From an uncultured Prevotellaceae bacterium (GTDB taxonomy: Bacteria; Bacteroidota; Bacteroidia; Bacteroidales; Bacteroidaceae), in contig CACZTJ010000010.1 of the NCBI GenBank assembly GCA_902784065.1, forward strand, positions 1-32,172: a stretch of 32,172 nucleotides of DNA, read 5' to 3'. The position numbers and the translations under genes are program-made. Position 1 is the first letter of the stretch, and each line of letters starts with the position of its first letter. The notes under the pieces were generated by a model. The model saw nothing but the letters and a program-made list of their open reading frames with translations. It was not told the DNA's origin and did no database searches. Of the stretch, positions 8,501 through 19,166 are shown in pieces.

Positions 8501-8851
8501 ATGCTTTCAAGCGACAAGAACGTTGAGTCCTTTGCCCAGCTGATAGAGATCCTTAAGCACTATCTGGGGCTACAGGCAGAATACGTCAAACTTGATGTGA
8601 TTGACAAGGTGGTACGCCTGATTACGGGTGCCGCCTTGGCAATCGTATTCTGTTTCCTTGCCATCGCGCTGTCACTGTTCGTGTCGTTTGCCCTCGCCTT
8701 CTGGCTCTCAAACTTTATCGGCATGGGATGGGCGTTCCTGATTATCACCGCCTTCCATCTGATAGTGTTCTTCGTTATTTTCAGTAAACGTAAGGCATGG
8801 ATTGAGAAGCAACTCGTTCGCTTTCTCGCTGATGTGTTTCTTGAAAAATAA
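8501..8851 (+). CDS. Holin-like (phage holin family) two-helix membrane protein
   Basis: 116 residues: an amphipathic N-terminal region (FAQLIEILKHYLGLQAEYVKLD), then two membrane segments (about 47-75 and 78-100) joined by a short loop NFIGMG, then a basic tail (SKRKAWIEKQ). This matches the 'phage holin family' proteins common in Bacteroidetes and Actinobacteria. There is no phage context here, and the YtxH neighbour argues for a housekeeping envelope role rather than lysis. It is coupled to the YtxH gene by a 3-bp gap. Confidence 0.8.
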   Translation: MLSSDKNVESFAQLIEILKHYLGLQAEYVKLDVIDKVVRLITGAALAIVFCFLAIALSLFVSFALAFWLSNFIGMGWAFLIITAFHLIVFFVIFSKRKAWIEKQLVRFLADVFLEK

Positions 8852-8870
8852 TCAATAGTACTATTTCCCT

Positions 8871-9155
8871 ATGAAACCCGCTCCAAAAGATATCTTAGAT
8901 TACCGTTCACTCGATGAGATTCAGCGTCGTAAAGACCAGGTGCTCAATGAACTGCGACAGGACAATTCGCAGATCTCCACCCTGTGGAATCAGATCTTTG
9001 TGAAGCGGGAGAACAGCACCAAGGCTGATTATATCACGAGTCTGGTAAGCAATGGTATTATTGCCTTCGACACCTTCATGCTGATCCGGAAGCTGATGAA
9101 AAGCTACAGGTTCCTGTTTGGCAGTAGCAGCAGAAAGAGAAAGAGAAAGAAATAA
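8871..9155 (+). CDS. Conserved small protein of unknown function, third gene of the YtxH operon
   Basis: 94 residues; I do not recognise a named family. Residues 1-50 are predicted helical and charged (DILDYRSLDEIQRRKDQVLNEL). Residues about 56-78 are moderately hydrophobic (SLVSNGIIAFDTFMLIRKLM), possibly a membrane-associated helix, and the last residues are strongly basic (SSRKRKRKK). The gene starts 19 bp after the holin-like gene, and a strong terminator begins at its stop codon, so it is the last gene of this operon. It may anchor or partner the two membrane proteins; that is inference from position only. Confidence 0.75.
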   Translation: MKPAPKDILDYRSLDEIQRRKDQVLNELRQDNSQISTLWNQIFVKRENSTKADYITSLVSNGIIAFDTFMLIRKLMKSYRFLFGSSSRKRKRKK

Positions 9156-9182
9156 GGGAGCAAACGATGCTCCCTTTTTTTA
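9154..9182. terminator. Intrinsic terminator after the YtxH operon
   Basis: Perfect 9-bp stem AAGGGAGCA (9154-9162) with TGCTCCCTT (9168-9176), loop AACGA, running into a T-tract to about 9181. It overlaps the last gene's stop codon. The converging metallo-hydrolase gene ends within the T-tract (stop 9180-9182), so both directions may use it. Confidence 0.9.
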
Positions 9183-9941
9183 TAGTATAACCTCCTGTCC
9201 GTCGTATGCCAGTTGGATATCGGCAGGAAGTTTACGGTTCACTTCTTCATGCAGTCCCACATCATGACAGACGTGTATAAGCAAGGTACGCTTGGCTCCT
9301 ACCCTTCGTGCAAAGGCGATGGCATCATCCACCAACTGATGTGAGTGATGGGGCTTGATAAAGCGCAGGGCATTCACCACCAGCAGCTCCGTTCCCTCCA
9401 GGTAGGCATACTCCGACTCGTTGATGGTCTTCATATCCGTGATATACACCAGCGGACCTATCCGATAGCCTAAGATGGGCAGTTTGCCATGCATCACCTC
9501 AAACGGCATGATATCCAGATCACCGATATGCAACAACTCATGCGGATGGATCTCGTGCAGGCCGATGGCAGGCACACCAGGATAACGATGCTCTGCAAAG
9601 CAATACGGCAGCATCTCCAGCATCCCCTTGCGGGCAATGGGATCGGCATAGACATTCATCTCGCCAAACTGACAATAAGGACGGATATCATCCATTCCCC
9701 CCACATGGTCATAATGGCTGTGGGTAATCAGGATACCATCAATCTTACGGAACGGCTGCGGCAGGATCTGCTGACGGAAATCAGGACCACAGTCGATCAG
9801 CAGTCTCGTGGATTCCGTCTCTACCAGAACCGAACAGCGTGTACGGTTGTCACGCGGGTCCTTGCTCTGACACACCTCACACTGGCAACCAATAACAGGC
9901 ACGCCACACGAGGTTCCTGTTCCTAAGAATGTCAGCTTCAT
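9180..9941 (-). CDS. MBL-fold metallo-hydrolase (PhnP-like)
   Basis: 253 residues. The zinc motif HSHYDH is at 74-79 (ITHSHYDHVGG), with further ligands expected at PFEVMHG, YITD and LLIHVCHD. The N-terminal MKLTFLGTGTSCGVPVIGC followed by CEVC is typical of the PhnP branch of phosphodiesterase-like beta-lactamase-fold proteins, where cysteines near the N terminus can hold an extra zinc. The substrate is not determined; cyclic phosphodiester hydrolysis is known for PhnP itself, but no phosphonate genes are nearby. Start: ATG at 9941, where GTGTSCG is placed as in the family. An upstream in-frame start would add 23 residues inside murB. The ATG overlaps the murB stop by 4 bp. Confidence 0.9.
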   Translation of the reverse strand: MKLTFLGTGTSCGVPVIGCQCEVCQSKDPRDNRTRCSVLVETESTRLLIDCGPDFRQQILPQPFRKIDGILITHSHYDHVGGMDDIRPYCQFGEMNVYADPIARKGMLEMLPYCFAEHRYPGVPAIGLHEIHPHELLHIGDLDIMPFEVMHGKLPILGYRIGPLVYITDMKTINESEYAYLEGTELLVVNALRFIKPHHSHQLVDDAIAFARRVGAKRTLLIHVCHDVGLHEEVNRKLPADIQLAYDGQEVIL

Positions 9942-10939
9942 ATAATATTCACCTCCGGATAAATGTCTATTCCAAACTTCGCTTTCACATCGTGCTGTAT
10001 CTGCCGACAAAGCGACACAATATCTTCGCCTGTAGCACCACCGCAGTTCACCAGCACCAAGGCCTGCTTGTCGTGCACACCGGCACGCCCCATCTTCTTA
10101 CCTTTCCAGCCACACTGGTCGATCATCCAGCCCGCAGGAATCTTCTCGTGAGCCTCATCCACAGGATAATGGGGCATATTCTCGTAGGTGGCAGCCAGCA
10201 CCTCGTACTTCTCACGGCTCACGATGGGGTTCATAAAGAAACTGCCGGCATTGCCCATCACCTTCGGATCAGGCAACTTGGCATTACGGATGTCGATGAT
10301 GACATCACGCAACTGCTGGGCAGAGGGCTCTTTGATTCCCTTCTTCTCCAACTCAGCACGGATATTACCATAGTCGAGATGCGGCGTGAAGGTTCTTGAG
10401 AGACGATACGACACACGGATGATCAGGTATTGATTCTTCCAGTCGTGTTTGAAACGGCTCTGACGATAGCTGTATCCGCATTCCTCATTGCGCCACATAC
10501 AGGCTTTTCCTGTCGCAATCTCTATCGCCCAGACGTTAACGATCAGATCTTTCGCCTCTACGCCGTAGGCACCAATATTCTGAACAGCACTGGCACCCAC
10601 ATCACCAGGAATCAGCGACAGGTTCTCCATACCGTAATAGCCAGCCTGGATACTCACAGCCACCATATCGTCCCACACCTCGCCGCTACCGCATTCCATG
10701 CAGTCACTGTCGAAGGTGTAACCCTTGATGCCTGAACGCACCACGATACCCTCGAAATCCTTTGTCAGCAACAGGTTGCTACCGCCACCTATTATAATAT
10801 AAGGTAAGGTCGATTTCCTGAGGATCTGAGCCACCTCTGCGGCTTCCAGCTCATTCTCGAACTCCAGGAAACGGCTACACTTGGCGTCAATGCCAAATGT
10901 GTTATGGGCTTTCAGACTATAGTTCTTCAGATCTTTCAT
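9938..10939 (-). CDS. murB: UDP-N-acetylenolpyruvoylglucosamine reductase (MurB)
   Basis: Second step of UDP-MurNAc synthesis: NADPH and FAD-dependent reduction of the enolpyruvyl group, in the cytoplasm. Motifs: FAD-binding YIIIGGGSNLLLT (47-59), PGDVGASAVQNIGAYGVE (111-128), the YRQSR motif around Arg159, GNAGSFF with catalytic Ser233, and a C-terminal DIYPEVNII with the catalytic Glu330. At 333 residues, with the YRQSRFK insertion, it looks like a type I (E. coli-like) MurB. Its ATG overlaps the stop codon of the DUF4348-type lipoprotein gene by 1 bp (TAATG), and its stop overlaps the hydrolase start by 4 bp, so all three are translated from one transcript. Confidence 0.97.
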   Translation of the reverse strand: MKDLKNYSLKAHNTFGIDAKCSRFLEFENELEAAEVAQILRKSTLPYIIIGGGSNLLLTKDFEGIVVRSGIKGYTFDSDCMECGSGEVWDDMVAVSIQAGYYGMENLSLIPGDVGASAVQNIGAYGVEAKDLIVNVWAIEIATGKACMWRNEECGYSYRQSRFKHDWKNQYLIIRVSYRLSRTFTPHLDYGNIRAELEKKGIKEPSAQQLRDVIIDIRNAKLPDPKVMGNAGSFFMNPIVSREKYEVLAATYENMPHYPVDEAHEKIPAGWMIDQCGWKGKKMGRAGVHDKQALVLVNCGGATGEDIVSLCRQIQHDVKAKFGIDIYPEVNII

Positions 10940-11778
10940 TATGTCACCATTTTCATGAGCAGCCAGCGATTACCTACCTTCTTGAAACGCAACTCCAGTT
11001 CCAGACCGTTGGCAACGCCACGCATCAGGAAGATCATCTCTTTATCTGCTGGTTTCGGCTTGCCATACACGATATTGTAGAGCACCTTCGAAGGCAGTGC
11101 TGGTGCAAAGGCACCCCACGTATCAGGTGTAATCACACCCTCCATCATCGAGAAGTCATCATCTGGATCAGGACCTACAAAGGTTACCATCTTATTGAGG
11201 CTCTTCACCTGAAACGCAGAGTCTGTGACAAAACGTTTATAGAATTCAAGGAACGAGGCATTGGGATTCTCCGACAGCGGCGTCACCACCACCTCTTTCA
11301 TCATCCAAGCTCCTTTGATACGCACGAAGTAATAGCTCATCACGCGGTTTTTCTTCAGCTGGATCTTCTCGACGATGGCTTCACTCACAGCCGTATCCTT
11401 CTGGTGACTCATCTGCTCGTTGTCAGAGAACAACAGGGTGTAATAGCCCTGACGCATAAAGAGATGCTCCATCTTCCACTGGTTCTTCTCCGTGAAGGTC
11501 GTCTTCTCACCCTCTCGCGTACGAAGCGGGAATACCACACGCTCTTTCTGCAACTTCTTGTTGGCAACAAAATTAAAAATGAAATCGTCGAACATGGCAT
11601 CTGCAGCCCGAGGCATGGGCGTCTCGGCTATCAGCATCTCCAAACTGTCAACATCAGTCGAGTCAATAGAGTCAGCAACAGAATCTGCTGGCATCTCATC
11701 AGCCTGACCAGATTTATTCCCCGTACAGGAAAACATCAACAGTACAACGGCGAAAATCGCTATAACACACCTTTTCAT
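10939..11778 (-). CDS. DUF4348-type lipoprotein
   Basis: 279 residues: lipoprotein signal MKRCVIAIFAVVLLMFSC (Cys18), an acidic, Asp/Ser-rich spacer to about residue 60, and a globular domain from about 65 that starts MFDDFIFNFVANKKLQKERV and includes FPLRTREGE, YYTLLFSD and YYFVRIKGAWMMKEV. I place it in the DUF4348 family of Bacteroidetes by memory of these motifs; function unknown. Start: ATG at 11778; the TTG just before it (11781) is unlikely. It is the first gene of a three-gene unit with murB and the metallo-hydrolase. Its promoter is described separately and shares an unusual layout with that of pheS. Confidence 0.75.
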   Translation of the reverse strand: MKRCVIAIFAVVLLMFSCTGNKSGQADEMPADSVADSIDSTDVDSLEMLIAETPMPRAADAMFDDFIFNFVANKKLQKERVVFPLRTREGEKTTFTEKNQWKMEHLFMRQGYYTLLFSDNEQMSHQKDTAVSEAIVEKIQLKKNRVMSYYFVRIKGAWMMKEVVVTPLSENPNASFLEFYKRFVTDSAFQVKSLNKMVTFVGPDPDDDFSMMEGVITPDTWGAFAPALPSKVLYNIVYGKPKPADKEMIFLMRGVANGLELELRFKKVGNRWLLMKMVT

Positions 11779-11825
11779 CAATGTTATTGAATAAGCAATT
11801 TTACTTTTGACCTCTCAAATTTCTG

Positions 11826-11863
11826 CAAAATTACAAATATTTCTAGACATAAGTACACAAGAA
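11826..11863 (-). promoter_or_regulatory. Promoter of the DUF4348-murB operon with tandem octamers
   Basis: Minus strand: octamers TTCTTGTG (11863-11856) and TACTTATG (11855-11848), then 14 bp, then the -7 box TAATTTTG (11833-11826). The leader to ATG 11778 is about 40 nt. The octamers match those of three other promoters in this window at the same spacing. Confidence 0.65.
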
Positions 11864-11878
11864 TGGATTTTTTTTTGT

Positions 11879-11916
11879 TTCTTTTGTGCTTTTGTCCCAA
11901 AAAATAAGTACCTTTG
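11879..11916 (+). promoter_or_regulatory. pheS promoter with tandem octamers
   Basis: Octamers TTCTTTTG (11879-11886) and TGCTTTTG (11887-11894), then 14 bp, then TACCTTTG (11909-11916). The octamers fall where the -33 element would be. The leader to ATG 11945 is about 24 nt. Confidence 0.7.
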
Positions 11917-11944
11917 CACGCAAAATTGCAATTTTAAAGGTTTT

Positions 11945-13003
11945 ATGATACTTGATAAGATAGACGAACTCCTGAAAGAAGTTCAGAATTTAAGCGCAAA
12001 AAACGCAGAGGAAGTAGAACAGCTCCGACTGAAATATCTCAGCAAGAAAGGTGAGATCACAGCCCTGATGAACGACTTCCGTAATGTAGCTACCGACCAG
12101 AAGAAGACGGTTGGCATGAAGATCAACGAACTGAAGACACTCGCCACCGAGCGTATCAACCAGCTCCGCGAGGCGTGCGACACGCAGGAGAGTGGCGACG
12201 AGGCCATCGACCTGACACGTACCCCCTACCCTGTAGAGCTTGGTACACGCCATCCCCTGAGCATTGTCACCAACGAGATCATTGATATTTTCTCACGCAT
12301 GGGCTTCGTGCTGGCAGATGGTCCTGAGGTGGAGGATGATAATCACATCTTCACCAAGATGAACTTCGCTGCCGATCACCCTGCCCGCGACATGCAGGAC
12401 ACCTTCTTCGTATCTCAGCATCCCAACGATGTCACGAAAAACATCCTGTTGCGTTCCCACACCTCCAGCGTGCAGGCCCGCATCATGGAGCAGATGCACA
12501 CCGAGGACGGCAAGCTCACCAGTCCCATCCGCGTCATCTGTCCAGGTCGTGTGTATCGTAATGAGGCCATTACAGCCCGTGCCCACTGCTTCTTCCATCA
12601 GGTAGAAGGACTCTATATCGACAAGAACGTGAGCTTCACCGACCTGAAGCAGGTGCTGCTCAGCTTTGCCCAGGAGATGTTCGGTCCCGACACGAAGATC
12701 CGTCTGCGCCCCTCTTACTTCCCCTTCACGGAGCCCAGTGCAGAGATGGATATCTCATGCTTCATCTGTGGCGGTGAGGGCTGCGGCTTCTGTAAGCACA
12801 CAGGCTGGGTAGAGATCCTCGGTTGCGGAATGGTAGATCCCAACGTGCTGGAGCTCTGCGGCATCGATTCTAAGGAGTACAGCGGCTATGCCTTCGGTAT
12901 GGGTGTAGAGCGTATCACCAACCTGAAGTATCGTGTCTCCGACCTCCGTATGTTCTCGGAGAACGACACCCGATTCCTCGAAGAGTTCGAAGCTGCCAAC
13001 TGA
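11945..13003 (+). CDS. pheS: Phenylalanyl-tRNA synthetase alpha subunit
   Basis: Catalytic subunit of the alpha2-beta2 PheRS that charges tRNA-Phe. The N-terminal coiled coil (about 1-85, including LRLKYLSKKGEITALMNDFR) binds tRNA. The class II core follows: TRHPLSIVTNEIIDIFSRMGF, motif 2 with RNEAITARAHCFFHQVEGLYID, and motif 3 GFCKHTGWVEILGCGMVDP to GYAFGMGVERITNLKY. A Cys-rich stretch (CFICGGEGCGFC) before motif 3 resembles the form I know from Bacteroidetes. Start: ATG at 11945 (MILDKIDELLKEV), 352 residues. An upstream in-frame start would lie upstream of the -7 box, so it would not be in the transcript. A strong terminator follows; pheT is not in the window. Confidence 0.97.
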   Translation: MILDKIDELLKEVQNLSAKNAEEVEQLRLKYLSKKGEITALMNDFRNVATDQKKTVGMKINELKTLATERINQLREACDTQESGDEAIDLTRTPYPVELGTRHPLSIVTNEIIDIFSRMGFVLADGPEVEDDNHIFTKMNFAADHPARDMQDTFFVSQHPNDVTKNILLRSHTSSVQARIMEQMHTEDGKLTSPIRVICPGRVYRNEAITARAHCFFHQVEGLYIDKNVSFTDLKQVLLSFAQEMFGPDTKIRLRPSYFPFTEPSAEMDISCFICGGEGCGFCKHTGWVEILGCGMVDPNVLELCGIDSKEYSGYAFGMGVERITNLKYRVSDLRMFSENDTRFLEEFEAAN

Positions 13004-13023
13004 TAGCGGCTATCCCCATAAAG

Positions 13024-13062
13024 AAAGGACTTTGGAGCAGATCATCCAAAGTCCTTTTTCTT
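13024..13062. terminator. Intrinsic terminator between pheS and the convergent HExxH gene
   Basis: Perfect 13-bp stem AAAGGACTTTGGA (13024-13036) with TCCAAAGTCCTTT (13045-13057), 8-nt loop, then T-rich sequence. It is A-rich on the other side, so it likely serves both converging genes. Confidence 0.92.
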
Positions 13063-14356
13063 ATTTGTAGTCATAATCCAGTTTCATGGAGATGAACCCC
13101 TGAGGCCATTTTTCCTTGTCGATATAGAGTTTCGCCTTGCCGTGAGAGAGCAGGAAGAGGTCGGGCTTTACTTCCTTGAACTCATACTGCATGTCGTTCT
13201 GCCCCTCATGATAGCTGATGCGTGATATCTGCCAACACCTGTCGGCAATATGAACCCTCACATTATCCAGCTTCACGATGTAGAACGTCCTGTTGCCAGA
13301 AGTATAGCTGCCAATATATCTGAAATCTACATCGTCCCTTTTCTTCTTGCGCATCTTCTGCAGGTCCTTCACCTTGTCACGCACCATCTTGTAGAACTTG
13401 TCATAGATGTTAGTGCTCAGGAAACCATCATGTTTCAGGAATGAGGCAATCTGCTTGTCAGTCAGCTTCTGCTTCATCTCCACCATCCTTGCATTCGAGG
13501 CCTTGATCTTTCCATTCTGGAAGAGCACATCCTCAGCCACCGTGATGCCGAAATGCTTATGTTCTCTGAGAGCCGACACAATAGGACCATAGCCTGCCAG
13601 ACGGGCTGCAAGGGTGATGGTTCTACGGTGCGGAAACTTACTCAAGTCCATATCCTTCTCCAGCTGGCACGTCACCGTGTATCTCAGCGTCTTCGTACGT
13701 TCCTTCAGCGGTTTGGCATGAGCCAGCACCTGTTTCAGCAGATACTCCTCGAAAGTCATACCATCAGCCAGCACCACCACCTCTGTCAGATTGAGCGAAT
13801 GGGCGATATCCTCATCATCATCCTGAGCCTGAACATTCAGCGTCATAAACAGCAGAAGCAGGATGATCGAAAGAAGCTTACTTTGAGAGGAACGGTCTGG
13901 ACGGAAAAGTCTCAGGCGTTCCTTCAGCGGCATCTTGGCATAGCGGCGCCACTCCTGGGCCCCGTCCTCGCAACGTTCCAGGTAGTTCAGGTCGTTCATG
14001 TGGCGATAGGCCTCCATCTCGAAGGGATTCAGCAGATAGGCCCCATGTTTCATCTTCCGACTGGTAGGCAGGGCCCTCAACCAATACCATATATATAATA
14101 GGTAGAAGCGTAGCCACGAATCGCCACACGACTGGGCCTGGCGCAGATGAATCATCTCGTGGTTCTTCAGGGCATTGAAACCCGTGTTGAATTCATCAGC
14201 CAATGTCTGTGTGGGTGTAAGGATCGTACCAAAGAAGGTGAGCCCCTCGAAGCCCTTGCGAAGCCAGAAGGTATTCACCACCGCAGGCATATCCGCCACC
14301 CGGCTCGGACGCACGGCACGCCACATGATCGGTATAATCTGAAGCATCATCCACAT
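13061..14356 (-). CDS. HExxH metallopeptidase-like membrane domain joined to an exported domain
   Basis: 431 residues from ATG 14356. Part 1 (about 1-155): a hydrophobic N terminus (MWMMLQIIPIMW), then NHEMIHLRQ with a possible zinc motif HExxH (His66, Glu67, His70), a hydrophobic stretch WLRFYLLYIWYWLRALP, and NPFEMEAYRH with a possible third ligand (Glu113 or Glu115). Part 2 starts at about residue 160 with KLLSIILLLLFMTLNVQAQ, which looks exactly like a signal peptide but is internal. It is followed by about 250 residues of unknown family (ADGMTFEEYLLKQVLAHAK, FLSTNIYDKFYKMVRDKV). Start: a longer frame from ATG 14389 exists, but a TATTTTTG box lies inside it (14372-14365), which favours ATG 14356. 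It may be a natural fusion of two genes. Catalysis is unproven. Confidence 0.75.
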   Translation of the reverse strand: MWMMLQIIPIMWRAVRPSRVADMPAVVNTFWLRKGFEGLTFFGTILTPTQTLADEFNTGFNALKNHEMIHLRQAQSCGDSWLRFYLLYIWYWLRALPTSRKMKHGAYLLNPFEMEAYRHMNDLNYLERCEDGAQEWRRYAKMPLKERLRLFRPDRSSQSKLLSIILLLLFMTLNVQAQDDDEDIAHSLNLTEVVVLADGMTFEEYLLKQVLAHAKPLKERTKTLRYTVTCQLEKDMDLSKFPHRRTITLAARLAGYGPIVSALREHKHFGITVAEDVLFQNGKIKASNARMVEMKQKLTDKQIASFLKHDGFLSTNIYDKFYKMVRDKVKDLQKMRKKKRDDVDFRYIGSYTSGNRTFYIVKLDNVRVHIADRCWQISRISYHEGQNDMQYEFKEVKPDLFLLSHGKAKLYIDKEKWPQGFISMKLDYDYK

Positions 14357-14364
14357 AATGACTG

Positions 14365-17506
<3,142 letters not shown>

Positions 17507-17513
17507 TCTCATG

Positions 17514-17545
17514 CAAAAGTACGGAGATTCCCTGAAATAGCCAAA
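17514..17545 (-). promoter_or_regulatory. Promoter of the exported-protein gene
   Basis: Minus strand: TTTG (17545-17542), 20 bp, TACTTTTG (17521-17514). Both parts fit the consensus. The expected start of transcription falls near 17509, so the mRNA would have almost no leader before ATG 17506. Confidence 0.75.
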
Positions 17546-17569
17546 TATTCAATGATATTTTACCATAAA

Positions 17570-17601
17570 TTTGGTTTTTCACTCAGTTATTCGTACCTTT
17601 G
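17570..17601 (+). promoter_or_regulatory. Promoter of the patatin-trmD unit
   Basis: TTTG (17570-17573), 20 bp, TACCTTTG (17594-17601). The ATG at 17607 begins 6 bp after the box, so the transcript is expected to be leaderless or nearly so. Confidence 0.8.
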
Positions 17602-17606
17602 CAGGC

Positions 17607-18452
17607 ATGAAAAAGGGATTAGTACTCGAAGGCGGCGCTATGCGCGGACTCTTCACGGCAGGCATCATCGATGTGATGATGGAGGCAGGTGTGGAGCCCG
17701 ACGGCCTCATTGGCGTCTCTGCAGGTGCAGCCTTTGGCTGTAACTACAAGTCGCGCCAGCCAGGTCGCGCCATCCGCTACAACACCCGTTTTGCACGCGA
17801 CAAGCGTTACTGCAGCTGGCAGTCCTGGCTCAAGTCGGGCGATCTCTATAATGCCGAGTTCGGCTATCACGTCATCCCCACCCAGTACGACATCTTCGAC
17901 GATGCGGCATTCGATGCCAACCCCATGACCTTCATCGCCGTCTGCACCGATGTCCTCACGGGTAAGGCTGTCTATAAGCAACTCGACAAGAGCTCACCCC
18001 TCACCTACGACTGGATCCGTGCCTCTGCCTCCATGCCCCTCGCCTCAAAGGTGGTGGAGCTCGAAGGTCAGAAAGTGCTCGACGGCGGTGTAGCCGACTC
18101 CATCCCCCTCGCCTATTTCGAGTCGATAGGCTATTCGCGCAATGTGGTCATCCTCACGCAGCCAGAGGGCTATGTCAAGGCGCATAACTCCCTGATGCCC
18201 CTCATGCGCATTGCCCTTCGCCGCTATCCCAAGATGATCGAGGCCCTCGACACGCGCCACCTCATGTACAATCGCCAGCTCGAATACGTACGTCAGGCCG
18301 AGCGTGAAGGACGCTGCCTCGTGATCCGCCCCGACGAGAAGCTGCCCATCGGCCACATCAGCCACGATGCCGACGAGATGCGCCGCGTGTACGACATCGG
18401 CCGTCGCAAGGGCGAGGAAATGATAGAAAGAATTAAAGCATTTTACGAATGA
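17607..18452 (+). CDS. Patatin-like phospholipase family protein
   Basis: 281 residues with a Ser-Asp dyad: oxyanion loop LEGGAMRG (7-14), nucleophile elbow GVSAG with Ser38, and DGG with Asp159 ([14 protein letters not shown]). The arrangement and the C-terminal helical part ([17 protein letters not shown]) resemble the YjjU/RssA-type bacterial patatins, cytoplasmic acyl hydrolases whose substrate is unclear. No signal peptide. Start: ATG 17607, which follows the promoter directly; a frame from 17571 would begin before the -7 box. The stop overlaps the trmD ATG (ATGA, 18449-18452), so the two genes are translationally coupled although no shared pathway is known. Confidence 0.93.
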   Translation: MKKGLVLEGGAMRGLFTAGIIDVMMEAGVEPDGLIGVSAGAAFGCNYKSRQPGRAIRYNTRFARDKRYCSWQSWLKSGDLYNAEFGYHVIPTQYDIFDDAAFDANPMTFIAVCTDVLTGKAVYKQLDKSSPLTYDWIRASASMPLASKVVELEGQKVLDGGVADSIPLAYFESIGYSRNVVILTQPEGYVKAHNSLMPLMRIALRRYPKMIEALDTRHLMYNRQLEYVRQAEREGRCLVIRPDEKLPIGHISHDADEMRRVYDIGRRKGEEMIERIKAFYE

Positions 18453-19129
18453 GAATAGACATCATCACCGTATTGCCCGAGATGCTCGAAGGCTTTGTCC
18501 ACGAGTCGATACTAGCACGGGCTGAGAAGAAAGGACTGGCAGAGATCCGTCTGCATAACCTGCGCGACTACACCCTCGACAAGTGGCGCCGCGTGGATGA
18601 CTACCCATATGGCGGCAGTGCAGGTATGGTGATGCAGTGCGAGCCCATCGACCGTTGCATCACAGCCCTGAAGGCCGAGCGCGACTACGACGAAGTGATC
18701 TTCACCTCGCCCGATGGAGAGCGCTTCGACCAGCATATCGCCAACGAGCTCTCCCTCAAAGGCAATCTCATCATCCTGGCAGGCCATTACAAAGGTATCG
18801 ACCAGCGCATCCGCGATCATCTCATCACCCGTGAGATCTCCATCGGCGACTTCGTACTCACTGGTGGCGAGCTCGTAGCAGCCATGATAGCCGATGCCGT
18901 GGTACGCGTGGTGCCAGGTGTCATCGGCGATGAGCAGAGTGCCCTCTCCGACTGCTTCCAGGATGATATCCTTGCCGCACCCATCTACACCCGTCCGGCT
19001 GACTATAAAGGTTGGAAGGTGCCCGATATCCTGCTCAGTGGCAACGAAGCCAAGATCCGTGAGTGGGAGCTTAATCAGGCGCTGGAGCGCACCCGCCGCC
19101 TCCGTCCCGACCTCCTCGATAAAGAATAA
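18449..19129 (+). CDS. trmD: tRNA (guanine37-N1)-methyltransferase
   Basis: Methylates G37 next to the anticodon using SAM, which prevents +1 frameshifting. 226 residues with the SPOUT knot: [14 protein letters not shown] (53-66), [12 protein letters not shown] (110-121) and [15 protein letters not shown] (130-144), plus the C-terminal DNA/RNA-binding part [19 protein letters not shown]. It starts in the stop codon of the patatin gene and is closed by a strong terminator. trmD is here not with the ribosomal genes rpsP and rplS, its usual Gram-negative partners. Confidence 0.97.
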   Translation: MRIDIITVLPEMLEGFVHESILARAEKKGLAEIRLHNLRDYTLDKWRRVDDYPYGGSAGMVMQCEPIDRCITALKAERDYDEVIFTSPDGERFDQHIANELSLKGNLIILAGHYKGIDQRIRDHLITREISIGDFVLTGGELVAAMIADAVVRVVPGVIGDEQSALSDCFQDDILAAPIYTRPADYKGWKVPDILLSGNEAKIREWELNQALERTRRLRPDLLDKE

Positions 19130-19134
19130 AAGAA

Positions 19135-19166
19135 AATCCCCGCTGGTTGGCGGGGATTATTCTTTT
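19135..19166. terminator. Intrinsic terminator shared by trmD and the convergent peptidase gene
   Basis: Stem AATCCCCGC (19135-19143) with GCGGGGATT (19150-19158), plus a possible T-G pair inside, loop of 4-6 nt, then ATTCTTTTT. Nearly identical in sequence to the hairpin at 22108-22131. Confidence 0.92.

Noticed and set aside
8501..8851. Prophage or lysis cassette suggested by the holin-like gene
   Set aside because: No endolysin, capsid, integrase or other phage gene is nearby, and YtxH as partner fits a chromosomal envelope operon.
17571..17606. Extended N terminus of the patatin-like protein
   Set aside because: It would start upstream of the -7 box at 17594-17601 and has no similarity to the family.
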